A stretch of 64,000 bases of DNA from JABDJL01 sp963664065. GTDB taxonomy: Bacteria; Pseudomonadota; Gammaproteobacteria; Xanthomonadales; SZUA-36. Below are positions 25,737 to 35,011 of this stretch, in pieces. The translations under genes and the position numbers were made by a program. The notes under the pieces are model-generated. The model was not told where the DNA came from. It did not search any database and was given only the letters and a program-made list of their open reading frames with translations. The stretch is taken from NCBI GenBank assembly GCA_963664065.1, contig OY760942.1, positions 1,612,001 through 1,676,000 on the forward strand, in the 5' to 3' direction. Position 1 is the first letter of the stretch, and every line of letters begins with the position of its first letter.

Positions 25737-27141
25737 GACGCTCTACGACAGGCTCTGGGATGCGCACCTGGTGCGTGCGGAAAGCGGTGACACGCCTGCC
25801 GTTATGTATATTGATCTGCACCTGGTGCACGAGGTGACCTCACCGCAGGGCTTCGATATGTTGCGTAAGCGCAAGCTGGCCGTACGCAGGCCGGACCGGA
25901 CCGTAGCGACGATGGATCACTCGACACCTACGCTGCCCGCAGACGAAAACGGCCGGCTGCCTTACGCCACGGACCAGGCGGAAAAGCAGGTTGAGTACCT
26001 GCGAGAAAACTGCGCCGAATTCGGTATCAAGCTGCACGATTTCGACAGCGGAAATCGCGGAATTGTGCATGTTATTGGCCCGGAACTGGGAGCCACCCAA
26101 CCGGGCATGACCATTGTTTGCGGAGACAGCCATACCAGCACACATGGCGCGTTCGGAGCACTGGCCTTTGGTATCGGCAGTACCGAGGTGGCTTATGTGC
26201 TCGCCACACAGTGTGTGCTGCAGCGCAAGGCAAAAAATATGCGCATTACCGTCAATGGTGAACTCCCGAAGGGCAGTTCCGCCAAAGACCTCGCGCTGCA
26301 CATCATCAACCGGCTAGGTGTCAACGGTGGCACAGGTCATGTCATCGAATACTCGGGCAGTGCTATCCGGGCGCTGGATATGGAAAGCCGCATGACGCTG
26401 TGCAATATGGCCATCGAGGCGGGCACCCGCGCGGGTATGGTTGCGCCCGATAACATAACGATCGAGTATCTCCGGGGCCGGGAAATGGCACCCAAGGGGG
26501 ATGATTTCGAGGCAAAAGCACGACAGTGGCTGGCGCTGGTTTCCGATGAAAGTGCGGTGTTTGATCAGGAAATAGAAATCGACGCCTCTAATGTGCTGCC
26601 GACCATTACCTACGGTACGAATCCTGGCATGTCCATTCCGATTCAGGGGATAGTTCCCGAGTCCATGTCTGCTACCGCAAAAAGAGCGCTGGATTACATG
26701 GCGATCGATGTCGGTAAGTCACTTTCCGGTCGCAGAGTTGACGTGGTGTTTATCGGCAGTTGTACCAACGGCCGTATTTCAGACCTGCGCGTGGCTGCTG
26801 AAATATTGCGTAATCGCAGGGTTGCCGACAATGTTCGAATGCTGGTGGTTCCCGGCTCAGAGGCCGTTCGGAAACAGGCCGAGACTGAAGGACTGCACGA
26901 GATTTTCTTAAAAGCGGGTGCCGAGTGGCGCCTACCGGGTTGTTCCATGTGCATCGCGATGAACGGCGACATTGTTGCACCTGGAAAAACCGCAGTAAGC
27001 ACTTCGAATCGCAATTTTGAAGGCCGCCAGGGTGCAGGTGCGCGGACCATGCTGGCCAGCCCCGCAACGGCAGCGGCTTGCGCCGTTGCCGGCGTGGTAA
27101 CCGACCCCCGTAGTTTCGGTGTAAGCCGGGAGGTGGCCTGA
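25723..27141 (+). CDS. leuC: 3-isopropylmalate dehydratase, large subunit
   Basis: A 472-residue aconitase-family subunit carrying a 4Fe-4S cluster; it isomerises 2- to 3-isopropylmalate with LeuD. The start ATG at 25723 (MPQPKTLYDRLWDAH) is set by homology; the longer open frame upstream lies inside ilvE. Cluster cysteines are visible in IGSCTNGRISDLR and in LPGCSMCIAMN. HSTPTLP and GDSHTSTHGAFGALAFGIG are substrate-site blocks. Its TGA overlaps the leuD ATG. Confidence 0.96.
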   Translation: MPQPKTLYDRLWDAHLVRAESGDTPAVMYIDLHLVHEVTSPQGFDMLRKRKLAVRRPDRTVATMDHSTPTLPADENGRLPYATDQAEKQVEYLRENCAEFGIKLHDFDSGNRGIVHVIGPELGATQPGMTIVCGDSHTSTHGAFGALAFGIGSTEVAYVLATQCVLQRKAKNMRITVNGELPKGSSAKDLALHIINRLGVNGGTGHVIEYSGSAIRALDMESRMTLCNMAIEAGTRAGMVAPDNITIEYLRGREMAPKGDDFEAKARQWLALVSDESAVFDQEIEIDASNVLPTITYGTNPGMSIPIQGIVPESMSATAKRALDYMAIDVGKSLSGRRVDVVFIGSCTNGRISDLRVAAEILRNRRVADNVRMLVVPGSEAVRKQAETEGLHEIFLKAGAEWRLPGCSMCIAMNGDIVAPGKTAVSTSNRNFEGRQGAGARTMLASPATAAACAVAGVVTDPRSFGVSREVA

Positions 27142-27737
27142 TGAATGTATTCACCCGGCTCAATGGCGAGATCATGGTCCTGGCACAACAGAATATTGAT
27201 ACCGACCAGATAATTCCGGCACGTTTTCTGACCACCACGAGTTTTGAGGGCCTGGGCGATCACCTGTTTGCTGACTGGCGCAGGGACGCTAGCGGACAGG
27301 AAAAGCCGGAGTGTGTGTTGAACCAGCCACGCGCCAGGCACAGCCCGATCCTGGTGGCCGGGCGAAATTTTGGTTGCGGATCGTCACGTGAACACGCCCC
27401 GCACGCACTCCTGGATTTTGGTTTTCGCGTGGTGATCAGTTCCGAGATCGCTGATATTTTCAGTAATAACTGCCAAAACGTCGGTTTACTTCCGATTGTG
27501 CTCCCGGAGGACCAACACCGGCACCTGATGGGTCTTGATGGCCAGGAAATCACGGTGGACCTGGTGACCCGCTCCATCTTTGTCTGCGGCAGTCACGATA
27601 ACGATGTTCGATTTGAGTTCGAAATTGACGGTTTTGCCCGCCGCTGCCTGTTGCAGGGCATGGACAGGCTGGACTTTTTACTGGCCGAAGAAAAGGCCAT
27701 CAAGGCACACGAATGTGTACTTGAGGCGAGAACATGA
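27141..27737 (+). CDS. leuD: 3-isopropylmalate dehydratase, small subunit
   Basis: A 198-residue swivel-domain partner of LeuC. Motifs NIDTDQIIPARFL (about 20-32) and GRNFGCGSSREHAPHAL (about 74-90) are diagnostic. The start overlaps leuC (ATGA at 27139-27143) and the stop overlaps leuB (ATGA near 27734), indicating tight translational coupling of leuCDB. Confidence 0.96.
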   Translation: MNVFTRLNGEIMVLAQQNIDTDQIIPARFLTTTSFEGLGDHLFADWRRDASGQEKPECVLNQPRARHSPILVAGRNFGCGSSREHAPHALLDFGFRVVISSEIADIFSNNCQNVGLLPIVLPEDQHRHLMGLDGQEITVDLVTRSIFVCGSHDNDVRFEFEIDGFARRCLLQGMDRLDFLLAEEKAIKAHECVLEART

Positions 27738-28813
27738 GCAAGAAAATTTTGATGTTACCAGGCGATGGAATCGGGCCCGAGGTCTGTGCAGAAGCAGAAG
27801 CTTTGCTGCGCGAGATTTCTCAGCAACATAGCCTTGATATCAGCATTGACCATGCAATGATCGGCGGAGTGGCCATGGATACCACCGGTGTACCACTCCC
27901 CGATGAAACCCTGGCCGCATGCAAGGAGTCCGATGCAGTTTTGCTGGGGGCCGTCGGTGGTCCGAAATGGTCTGACCCCAGCGCAACAATCCGGCCTGAG
28001 CAGGGCTTGTTGAAGTTGCGGGAGGAACTGGGTTTGTTTTCCAACCTCAGGCCCGTTCGGGTCCATCCTTCGCTGGCATCAATCAGCCCGTTGAAACCGG
28101 AATTGATTGAAAACGTTGACATTATAGTAGTACGGGAACTGACCGGCGGGATTTATTTCGGAGAAAAGCAGGAAGGTGACGAATACGCCACCGACCTGTG
28201 TGCCTATTCACGTGATGAAATTGAAAGGGTGGTTATACAGGCCGCTGAACTGGCCCGGCAGCGCTGCGGCGGTTTGACCCTGGTGGACAAGGCCAACGTG
28301 TTGGCTACCTCGAGGCTGTGGCGCAAAGTGACCACAGAAATCATGGCTGACCGATATGCGGATGTACCTTTTGAAACCATGCTGGTTGACGCAGCGGCTA
28401 TGCATATTGTCGCCAACCCGGGGCGATTCAACGTCATAGTCACGGAAAACCTGTTCGGTGACATACTCACCGATGAAGCGTCCATGCTGGTCGGTTCCAT
28501 GGGAATGTTGCCCTCGGCTTCTCTCGGCAAAGGCCGCACGGGTCTTTATGAACCGATTCATGGTTCTGCACCGGATATCGCCGGCAAGGGAATTGCCAAC
28601 CCCTTCGGAATTATGGCCTCGGTTGGCATGATGTTCCGCTATACATTGGGCGACCACGAAATTTCCAGCCGTATTGAGCGTGCCATCTGGTCGGCCGTTG
28701 AACACGGTGAATGCACGCCGGACATCGGTGGCAAACTTTCAACTTCTGAGGCCGGAGAGGCCATGAGGAATCACCTGGGTGAATACTACCTGCCCAAAGC
28801 AGTCTTTGCCTGA
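27734..28813 (+). CDS. leuB: 3-isopropylmalate dehydrogenase
   Basis: A 359-residue NAD-dependent oxidative decarboxylase that makes 2-oxoisocaproate. MLPGDGIGPEV begins at residue 6; VRELTGGIYFG and the metal-binding Asp region NLFGDILTDEASMLVGS are conserved, as is EPIHGSAPDIAGKGIANP for NAD binding. The next gene, ilvA, begins inside its 3' end. Confidence 0.97.
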   Translation: MSKKILMLPGDGIGPEVCAEAEALLREISQQHSLDISIDHAMIGGVAMDTTGVPLPDETLAACKESDAVLLGAVGGPKWSDPSATIRPEQGLLKLREELGLFSNLRPVRVHPSLASISPLKPELIENVDIIVVRELTGGIYFGEKQEGDEYATDLCAYSRDEIERVVIQAAELARQRCGGLTLVDKANVLATSRLWRKVTTEIMADRYADVPFETMLVDAAAMHIVANPGRFNVIVTENLFGDILTDEASMLVGSMGMLPSASLGKGRTGLYEPIHGSAPDIAGKGIANPFGIMASVGMMFRYTLGDHEISSRIERAIWSAVEHGECTPDIGGKLSTSEAGEAMRNHLGEYYLPKAVFA

Positions 28814-30380
28814 GCGGATTCAGGACCGCCTTCGCGGGGCCCGGGAAACGCCGGTATATGACCTCGCGCATCGGACTCCATTGCACGAAGCAATTCGGCT
28901 TTCGAGCAGGGTCGGGACACGTTTGTGGCTGAAAAGGGAAGATCTGCAACCCACTTTTTCTTTCAAATTACGCGGTGCCTATAACTGTATCCGCAAATTG
29001 ACAAAAGAACAGAAGAAACGTGGCGTGATTGCCGCATCGGCGGGTAACCACGCACAGGGTGTCGCGCTGTCTGCGCGCGAGCTAGGCATCGACGCGACCA
29101 TTTTTATGCCGCGCACAACGCCTGAAATCAAGGTGCAGGCCGTCGCTGAACTGGGCGCCCGGATTGAACTGGCTGGTGATGACTACGATGAAGCCTGCGC
29201 CCATGCGCACGCCGAGGCAGATGGAACCGGCGCGATTTTTATTCATCCTTTTGACAACCTTGATGTCATTGCCGGTCAGGGCACCATCGGTATCGAGATC
29301 ACGGAACAACTTTCGACACCGCCTGATGCCATATTCGTACCGGTTGGTGGTGGTGGCCTGGCGGCAGGGGTGGCTGTAACGGTCAAGTCAATCTACCCGC
29401 AGGTGAAGATCATCGGCGTTGAACCCGAGGACGCAGCGTCCATGAAAGCCGCCTTTGAAGCCGGGACGCCGGTGGATATTGGCACAACAGGGATTTTTAC
29501 CGATGGTGTGGCTGTCCGGAAAGTGGGTGAGACGACATTCGAGCTTTGCCGGGAATTGCTGGACGAAATCATCACGGTCAGTGTCGACCAGGTCTGCGCG
29601 GCGGTGAAATCCATATTTGAAGAAGTGCGGGCGGTGGCTGAGCCGGCCGGCGCCCTGGCGGTTGCCGGTGCGCTTGAGTACGCCGTCAATCACCCCGCCC
29701 GTGAAAACGATGAAAGGGGAGACTGGGTTGCCGTGGTAAGCGGTGCCAATGTGAATTTTGACCGCCTGGGGCACGTGGTTGAGCGTTGCGCGCTGGGCGA
29801 TGGCAGTGAAGCTTTGTTGTCGGTCACCATTCCAGAGCGCCCTGGCAGTTTTCTCGAGTTTTGCCGCTCGCTCGGTGCTTCACCGGTTACCGAGTTCAAC
29901 TATCGCCACAACGGCACCGCCAATGCCCGGGTTTTCGTCGGAGTGCGCCTGAATGATTCCGTGCAAGTGCTTCAGGGGCGCATGGAGAAGCTGGGATACG
30001 AGGTGATTGACCTGTCAGGCAACGAGGTCGCGAAATTGCACCTGCGACACCTGGTGGGGGGGCGCCTGCCGGTAGGTGGAAGAGAGCGATTGTTCCGATT
30101 TGAATTCCCGGAACGCCCCGGGGCCTTGCTGGAATTCCTGGAGGTGCTTGCCGGCCGCTGGTCAATCAGCCTGTTTCACTACCGGAATCACGGCTCTGCG
30201 CATGGCCGAGTGTTGGCCGGTTTCTTGGTACCGGAGGAAGAAGACGGTGAATTCCGGAAATTTCTCAAAGACACGCATTACCATTTCACCGATGAAACGG
30301 AGAATGTGATCTACCAGGAATTCTTATCCAATCACGATGAACTGACGCTGGCGGATCAGCAGAAGTTGCGCGCGCTATAG
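28779..30380 (+). CDS. ilvA: Threonine dehydratase (biosynthetic, two ACT-like domains)
   Basis: A PLP enzyme of up to 533 residues that deaminates threonine to 2-oxobutyrate for isoleucine. The PLP lysine is Lys63 in SFKLRGAYN; the glycine loop is PVGGGGLAAGVAV. The C-terminal regulatory region has two ACT-like modules (GSFLEFCRSLG/VTEFNYR and GALLEFLEVLAG/ISLFHYRNHG), as in E. coli IlvA, the site of isoleucine inhibition. No ATG is available: the listed GTG start overlaps leuB by 35 bp, while a TTG at 28806 would overlap by 8 bp and leaves the conserved LPERIQDRL start intact. It is the last gene of the operon and is convergent with the M16 gene. Confidence 0.95.
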   Translation: MNTTCPKQSLPERIQDRLRGARETPVYDLAHRTPLHEAIRLSSRVGTRLWLKREDLQPTFSFKLRGAYNCIRKLTKEQKKRGVIAASAGNHAQGVALSARELGIDATIFMPRTTPEIKVQAVAELGARIELAGDDYDEACAHAHAEADGTGAIFIHPFDNLDVIAGQGTIGIEITEQLSTPPDAIFVPVGGGGLAAGVAVTVKSIYPQVKIIGVEPEDAASMKAAFEAGTPVDIGTTGIFTDGVAVRKVGETTFELCRELLDEIITVSVDQVCAAVKSIFEEVRAVAEPAGALAVAGALEYAVNHPARENDERGDWVAVVSGANVNFDRLGHVVERCALGDGSEALLSVTIPERPGSFLEFCRSLGASPVTEFNYRHNGTANARVFVGVRLNDSVQVLQGRMEKLGYEVIDLSGNEVAKLHLRHLVGGRLPVGGRERLFRFEFPERPGALLEFLEVLAGRWSISLFHYRNHGSAHGRVLAGFLVPEEEDGEFRKFLKDTHYHFTDETENVIYQEFLSNHDELTLADQQKLRAL

Positions 30381-30524
30381 GAGCGAGGGGGTTTTGTGGG
30401 AGCGATTTTCAATCGCGAATCAGTTTGGTAACCCCAGAAACAATTCACGATTAAAAATCGCTCCCACATCCAAAGCCAAACAAGGTGCCTACTGACAATA
30501 TTCGCGATCACTGATCGCTCCCAC
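30379..30524. repeat. REP cluster between convergent ilvA and the M16 gene
   Basis: Three REP units occur: GTGGGAGCGATTTTCAATCG at 30396 on the plus strand, and two inverted units ending CGCTCCCAC at 30443-30467 and 30499-30524. A partial unit (TAGGAGCGAGGGG) lies at 30379. The inverted arrangement can form long stems and, between convergent genes, probably protects or ends both transcripts. Confidence 0.85.
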
Positions 30525-30548
30525 AACTAAAATCTTCGCTCCTTCAAG

Positions 30549-33443
30549 TTAATCAACTTCAACGACAAAGCCTTCCTCATCCAACACAGTGATCGGCATG
30601 CCCAGCGCTTCCAGTTCCGGCCGGATGACGGCTTGATCTCCCACCACGACGACAACCATGTTGTCCGGCTGAATCAGCTTGCCGGCCAGCGTATTCAAGG
30701 TCTCGCGGTCGGTCTCTTTCAGCAGGTTTTTCTGTAGTGTCCTGTAATTCAACGGCAGGTCATAGCGCATGATATTGCCGAGCAGTCCCAGCTTGGCGCC
30801 CGGAGTCTCGTATTGACGGGCTTCGCTCTGGCTCACTGCGTTTTGCATGAATTCGAATTCCTCCTCGGTCATGCCCTCGGCCTGGTATGCCTCGAGTTCA
30901 CCGAACAACTCGGTAATCGCGGCAGCAGTCACATCCTTGTTGACCTCGCTGGAAAATCGGAACCTGCCCAGCTCAGGGCCGCCCTGAAAACCACTGCCTG
31001 CCCCGTAAGTGTAGCCCTTGTCTTCACGCAGATTCAGGTTGATACGGCTGTTGGAGTTCCCACCCAGCACAAAATTGGCCAGCCTGGCCTTGCGATAGTC
31101 ACCCAGTGCGTCGAATTTCAAAGAATGATGTGCGATGCGCACGCTTGACTGCGCGGCGCCGTCCTTGTTGACCAGGTATAGCGATCGTCCCGAGACCTCT
31201 TGCACTTCCTGCAGTGGCTCGCGGAATGCCTCTGTAACCTCGAGTTCCGCGAAGCCCTGCAAGGCAGCCACGATATCAACCTGTGGCAGGCTGGTGCTGA
31301 CCAAAACACCGCTCAAATGCTGTGGGAAATGTGCAGCATAGTAGGCCTTGACGTCATTCAGCGAGATAGCCTCAACGGTGCTGCTTAGCCCAATGGCCGG
31401 GTAGGCCAGAGTGTGCTCAGGGCCGAACAGCACGGAGTTCAAGGCACGGCTTGCCAGTGAAGGCGGCGATTTTTTGAAATGCATGATCGCTTCGAGGGTC
31501 TGTTTCTTGACTCTGTCGAAGTCTTCCTGTGTGAAATCGGGCCTGAGAGCCCTGTCCAGCAGGAGCTTAGCTGCCTTGTCGAGGTGCTTGGACAATGTGC
31601 TCAGTGTCACCGAGGTCTGGTATGTTCCCGAATTGACGGATACGCGAGCGCCTATCCTTTCCAGTTCCTCGGTAAATTCCGCGGTGCTGAGGCCGGCAGA
31701 ACTTTCCTGCATCAGGGCGGCAGTCAAGGCTGTAATGCCAGCCTTGCCCGGTGGCTCGTCGCGCTGGCCGACACTGAACATGGCATTGATGGTGATGGTC
31801 GGCGTTTCGGTGTTGGGTACTGCCAGCAGTCGCACGCCGTTTGCCAGTTTCGTATCCCAGATCGCGGGCAACTCGACAACAGGGCTGGCATCAGCTACCG
31901 GCTTCTGGCTGCGGTCGAAATCGTCCACCACCGGCCGCAAGGGCAGTTCAGTGCCTTCATCACCATAGTTATCGGGTACTTCACGTTGCGACGGCACAAA
32001 GTCCGGTTCAGCTGCAGCAAGTTGGGTGGCGCCGTTGGGGACGATGCTGAGAATGACTGAAGCGCCGTTGTTCACGTATTGTTCAAACACCCGCTTGACG
32101 TCTTCAATAGTAACGCTCAGGTAGCGATTAATATCCTCAGCGATTCCGGCGGGCGAGCCACGGTATGTCTGGAAGGAGGCCAGTGCGGAAACTTTCCCGG
32201 ATACACTCTGTAGTGCAAACACCCTTCCGGATTCGTATTGCGCCTTGAATTTTTGCAAGTCGTCATCGTTGACTTCGCGTTCTGCGAATTCCTTGATGGT
32301 CGCGCGAATCGCAGTCTCCATTTCTGCCAGGGTCTCGCCGGAACGCGGATTCTGGATCACAATAAAGCTCATTTCACAAGCCAGTTCACGGCACCTGTGT
32401 GAGACAACCACTTGCACGGCACGGCCGGTTTGCACCAGGCGCTGGTAAAGCAAGGAGTCTTGCCCCCCACCTATGATTTCCGCGGCGGTATCAAGTGCAG
32501 CTTCGTCTTCATGGCCGGCGTAGACCGTGGGAATAAGCATGGCAATGGCGGGCAGGTGAATGTTGTCTTCCATTGTCAGATAGCGATCAGCATCCAGCAT
32601 AGCCGGTTGCTTGGGCAGGTTCTCGACGGATGGTCCCGCAGGGATCGAGCCGAAGTATTTTTCTACCATTGCCAGTGATCTGGCGGGATCAATGTCACCG
32701 CCAATGGTCAGCGCGGCGTTATTGGGGCCGTACCAGCGCAGGAAAAAGCGCTTCAGGTCGGCAACTTCGGCACTGTCCAGGTCTTCCATCCAGCCGATGA
32801 CGGGCCAGGAATAGGGGTGGTCCTGTGGGTACAGCGTCCTGTTCAGGGTTTCACCAACCCGGCCATAGGGAACATTGTCGACGCGAAACCCTCGTTCGTT
32901 CTTGACGGTTTCGCGCTGGATTTCAAATTTTTCCTGGTTGATGGCCTCGAGCAGCAAGCCCATGCGGTCGGCCTCCAGCCACAGGGCTGTTTCCAGGTAG
33001 TTGGCGGGTAATGTTTCGAAATAATTGGTCCGGTCGTTATTGGTGGTGCCATTACGGGTGCCACCGGCATCGGTAACGATTTGCGCGTGCTCCTCGTCGG
33101 CCACGTTTTTGGAGCCCTCGAACATCATGTGTTCAAACAGGTGGGCAAAGCCTGAACGCCCGATTTCTTCGCGGTTAGAGCCGACATGATAAGTCACATC
33201 CACGTGCACCAATGGGTCTGAATGATCCTCGTGCAGGATGACGGTCAGGCCGTTATCCAGGCGGTACTTGGTGTATGGAATGGAAATGCCGGTATCATCA
33301 CCGGCGAATTCCTCGACCAGTGTGAATCCTTCCGGCAAGGCCGGAACACCATCGGTTCCATGAATTTTGGCAGCGAGTTCGTCGTGGTCAATATTGCACG
33401 CTGCCAATGGCAGAAAAACAGACAATAAAATAAGCTTTTTCAC
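30549..33443 (-). CDS. M16 (insulinase/pitrilysin) family zinc peptidase lipoprotein
   Basis: A 964-residue protein with two full M16 halves in one chain. The start is GTG at 33443 with AAGGA at good spacing; this gives a lipoprotein signal VKKLILLSVFLPLAAC with lipid-carrying Cys16. The longer open frame would destroy the signal. The inverted zinc motif HLFEH is at residues 101-105 in the N-terminal half; the second half (from about 520) lacks the motif, as in other two-domain M16 proteins where it is structural. Likely location is the periplasmic face of the outer or inner membrane, cleaving peptides. It stands alone, divergent from the symporter operon. Confidence 0.9.
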   Translation of the reverse strand: MKKLILLSVFLPLAACNIDHDELAAKIHGTDGVPALPEGFTLVEEFAGDDTGISIPYTKYRLDNGLTVILHEDHSDPLVHVDVTYHVGSNREEIGRSGFAHLFEHMMFEGSKNVADEEHAQIVTDAGGTRNGTTNNDRTNYFETLPANYLETALWLEADRMGLLLEAINQEKFEIQRETVKNERGFRVDNVPYGRVGETLNRTLYPQDHPYSWPVIGWMEDLDSAEVADLKRFFLRWYGPNNAALTIGGDIDPARSLAMVEKYFGSIPAGPSVENLPKQPAMLDADRYLTMEDNIHLPAIAMLIPTVYAGHEDEAALDTAAEIIGGGQDSLLYQRLVQTGRAVQVVVSHRCRELACEMSFIVIQNPRSGETLAEMETAIRATIKEFAEREVNDDDLQKFKAQYESGRVFALQSVSGKVSALASFQTYRGSPAGIAEDINRYLSVTIEDVKRVFEQYVNNGASVILSIVPNGATQLAAAEPDFVPSQREVPDNYGDEGTELPLRPVVDDFDRSQKPVADASPVVELPAIWDTKLANGVRLLAVPNTETPTITINAMFSVGQRDEPPGKAGITALTAALMQESSAGLSTAEFTEELERIGARVSVNSGTYQTSVTLSTLSKHLDKAAKLLLDRALRPDFTQEDFDRVKKQTLEAIMHFKKSPPSLASRALNSVLFGPEHTLAYPAIGLSSTVEAISLNDVKAYYAAHFPQHLSGVLVSTSLPQVDIVAALQGFAELEVTEAFREPLQEVQEVSGRSLYLVNKDGAAQSSVRIAHHSLKFDALGDYRKARLANFVLGGNSNSRINLNLREDKGYTYGAGSGFQGGPELGRFRFSSEVNKDVTAAAITELFGELEAYQAEGMTEEEFEFMQNAVSQSEARQYETPGAKLGLLGNIMRYDLPLNYRTLQKNLLKETDRETLNTLAGKLIQPDNMVVVVVGDQAVIRPELEALGMPITVLDEEGFVVEVD

Positions 33444-33610
33444 ACGGGTTCCTTGAGGATCTACGAAACAGCGGGTAACTCTAGCAAATGCGCTCAATAA
33501 TTACCCGTGCAATTAGATTAGTTACAAAATATTTTGCACCCATATTCCAATCGAATTGACCTTGCTATCGCGCATCTGTAGCGTGACACCTTCACCTCCT
33601 GGAGCCGCCC

Positions 33611-35011
33611 TTGACCACGCTCGACACCAACATCATCTTTGTTTACCTGGGCCTGATGATTGCCATTGGGCTGTACGCCAATTACCGCCAGAAAAACGTC
33701 GAGGATTATTACGTGGCCGGCCGCAGGCTGGGGCCGTTTTCCATTGCCTGTTTGTGGCTGGCATCCTGGGTGGGTGGGGCGTCCATCATCGGTGGTTCAG
33801 CCAGGGCACATGAAATTGGCATATCCGCCATCTGGTATGTACTGTCACTGGCAATTGGCTGCCTGCTGTTCGGACTTTTAGCCGCTGCCCGCATCAAAAA
33901 ACTCGGTGATGGGCACGGGCACCTGACTTATCCGGATTTTATTGAACAACGTTTCGACAGCCGCACCCGGATAATCGCCACCATTACCACTTCCGCTGCT
34001 TTTATTGCTTATGCAGCAGGGCAACTGGTTGCGCTGGGCAGCATTCTCCACGTGCTGATCGGCTGGGACTATTCCCAGGCGCTGCTGCTGTCAAGTGTCA
34101 TAGTGATTACCTATACCGCAACGGGCGGATTCCTGGCGGTTACCTATACGGATTGGGCACAGTTCATCCTGCTGCTGATCGGTATCGTTTTCATCGGCTT
34201 GCCAATCGCAATATCCGAGGCGGGAAACTTCACCGAATTACAAAATGTTCTACCGGCCAGTTATTTCGAAATAGGCGCCTGGGGCTGGCCGACCATTACG
34301 GCACTGGCGTTTTCCATCGTATTGAACTTTTTCGTGGCCATGGACAGCTTTACCCGCTGTTTTGCGGCCCGCGATGCGTCGGCATCCCGCCGGGGTGCGC
34401 TAATAGCTGTAGTATTCATGCTGCCGATCGCGGTGGCGGCAACCTGGATGGGACTGGCCTCTGCTGCACTTTTTCCGGCAGTTGAGAGTAGCAACGATAT
34501 TCTCACCACATTCGTGCTGGATCTATTCCCTGCTGGCCTGAAAGGGCTGATGCTGGTTGGTATTTTGGCAGCTGTCATGTCCAGTGCCGATATCTGCATC
34601 CTGACTTCATCTGCCAACCTGACCAGGGATATTTATCAGCGCTACATCAATCCCGATGTGGAGCAACAATCCATGCTCCGTATCAGTATGTGGGCTTCTG
34701 TGGTTGCGGGCCTGCTGGCCACCCTGATGGCCTGGAAAATGCAGGATATCATTGATGTCCTGCTGCTTGGATTCACGATCAACTCGGCAGCGCTGTTTGT
34801 GCCCACCATGGCAGCATTGTTGTTTAAAAAGGTAGATTCTGGTGCGGCATTTTGGAGTATTGCCCTGTCCTTGCCGACGGTAATATTGTGGAAGATGGCT
34901 GCAAGCTCCGGCATGGAAGGTGTATTCAGGGTTGAACCGCTGTGGCAGGGACTGGCGGTTTCGGTGGTGACGTATTTATTGATGCAAAAGCGAGGAGAGT
35001 TAAAATACTGA
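33611..35011 (+). CDS. Sodium:solute symporter (SSS family)
   Basis: A 466-residue inner-membrane transporter with about 12-13 hydrophobic helices. Motifs ADYYVAGR-like VEDYYVAGRRLGPFS (about 31-45), WVGGASIIGGSARAHEIG and the conserved AVMSSADICILTSSANLTRDIY near residue 325 identify the SSS family. The start is TTG at 33611 with GGAG upstream. The substrate is unknown. It is the first gene of a four-gene operon with a sulfotransferase-like protein, a D-2-hydroxyacid dehydrogenase and an aminotransferase, suggesting uptake of an amino or hydroxy acid. Confidence 0.88.
   Translation: MTTLDTNIIFVYLGLMIAIGLYANYRQKNVEDYYVAGRRLGPFSIACLWLASWVGGASIIGGSARAHEIGISAIWYVLSLAIGCLLFGLLAAARIKKLGDGHGHLTYPDFIEQRFDSRTRIIATITTSAAFIAYAAGQLVALGSILHVLIGWDYSQALLLSSVIVITYTATGGFLAVTYTDWAQFILLLIGIVFIGLPIAISEAGNFTELQNVLPASYFEIGAWGWPTITALAFSIVLNFFVAMDSFTRCFAARDASASRRGALIAVVFMLPIAVAATWMGLASAALFPAVESSNDILTTFVLDLFPAGLKGLMLVGILAAVMSSADICILTSSANLTRDIYQRYINPDVEQQSMLRISMWASVVAGLLATLMAWKMQDIIDVLLLGFTINSAALFVPTMAALLFKKVDSGAAFWSIALSLPTVILWKMAASSGMEGVFRVEPLWQGLAVSVVTYLLMQKRGELKY

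Noticed and set aside
30379..30524. A CRISPR array
   Set aside because: The repeats are inverted and irregularly spaced with REP-type stems, not direct repeats with uniform spacers.
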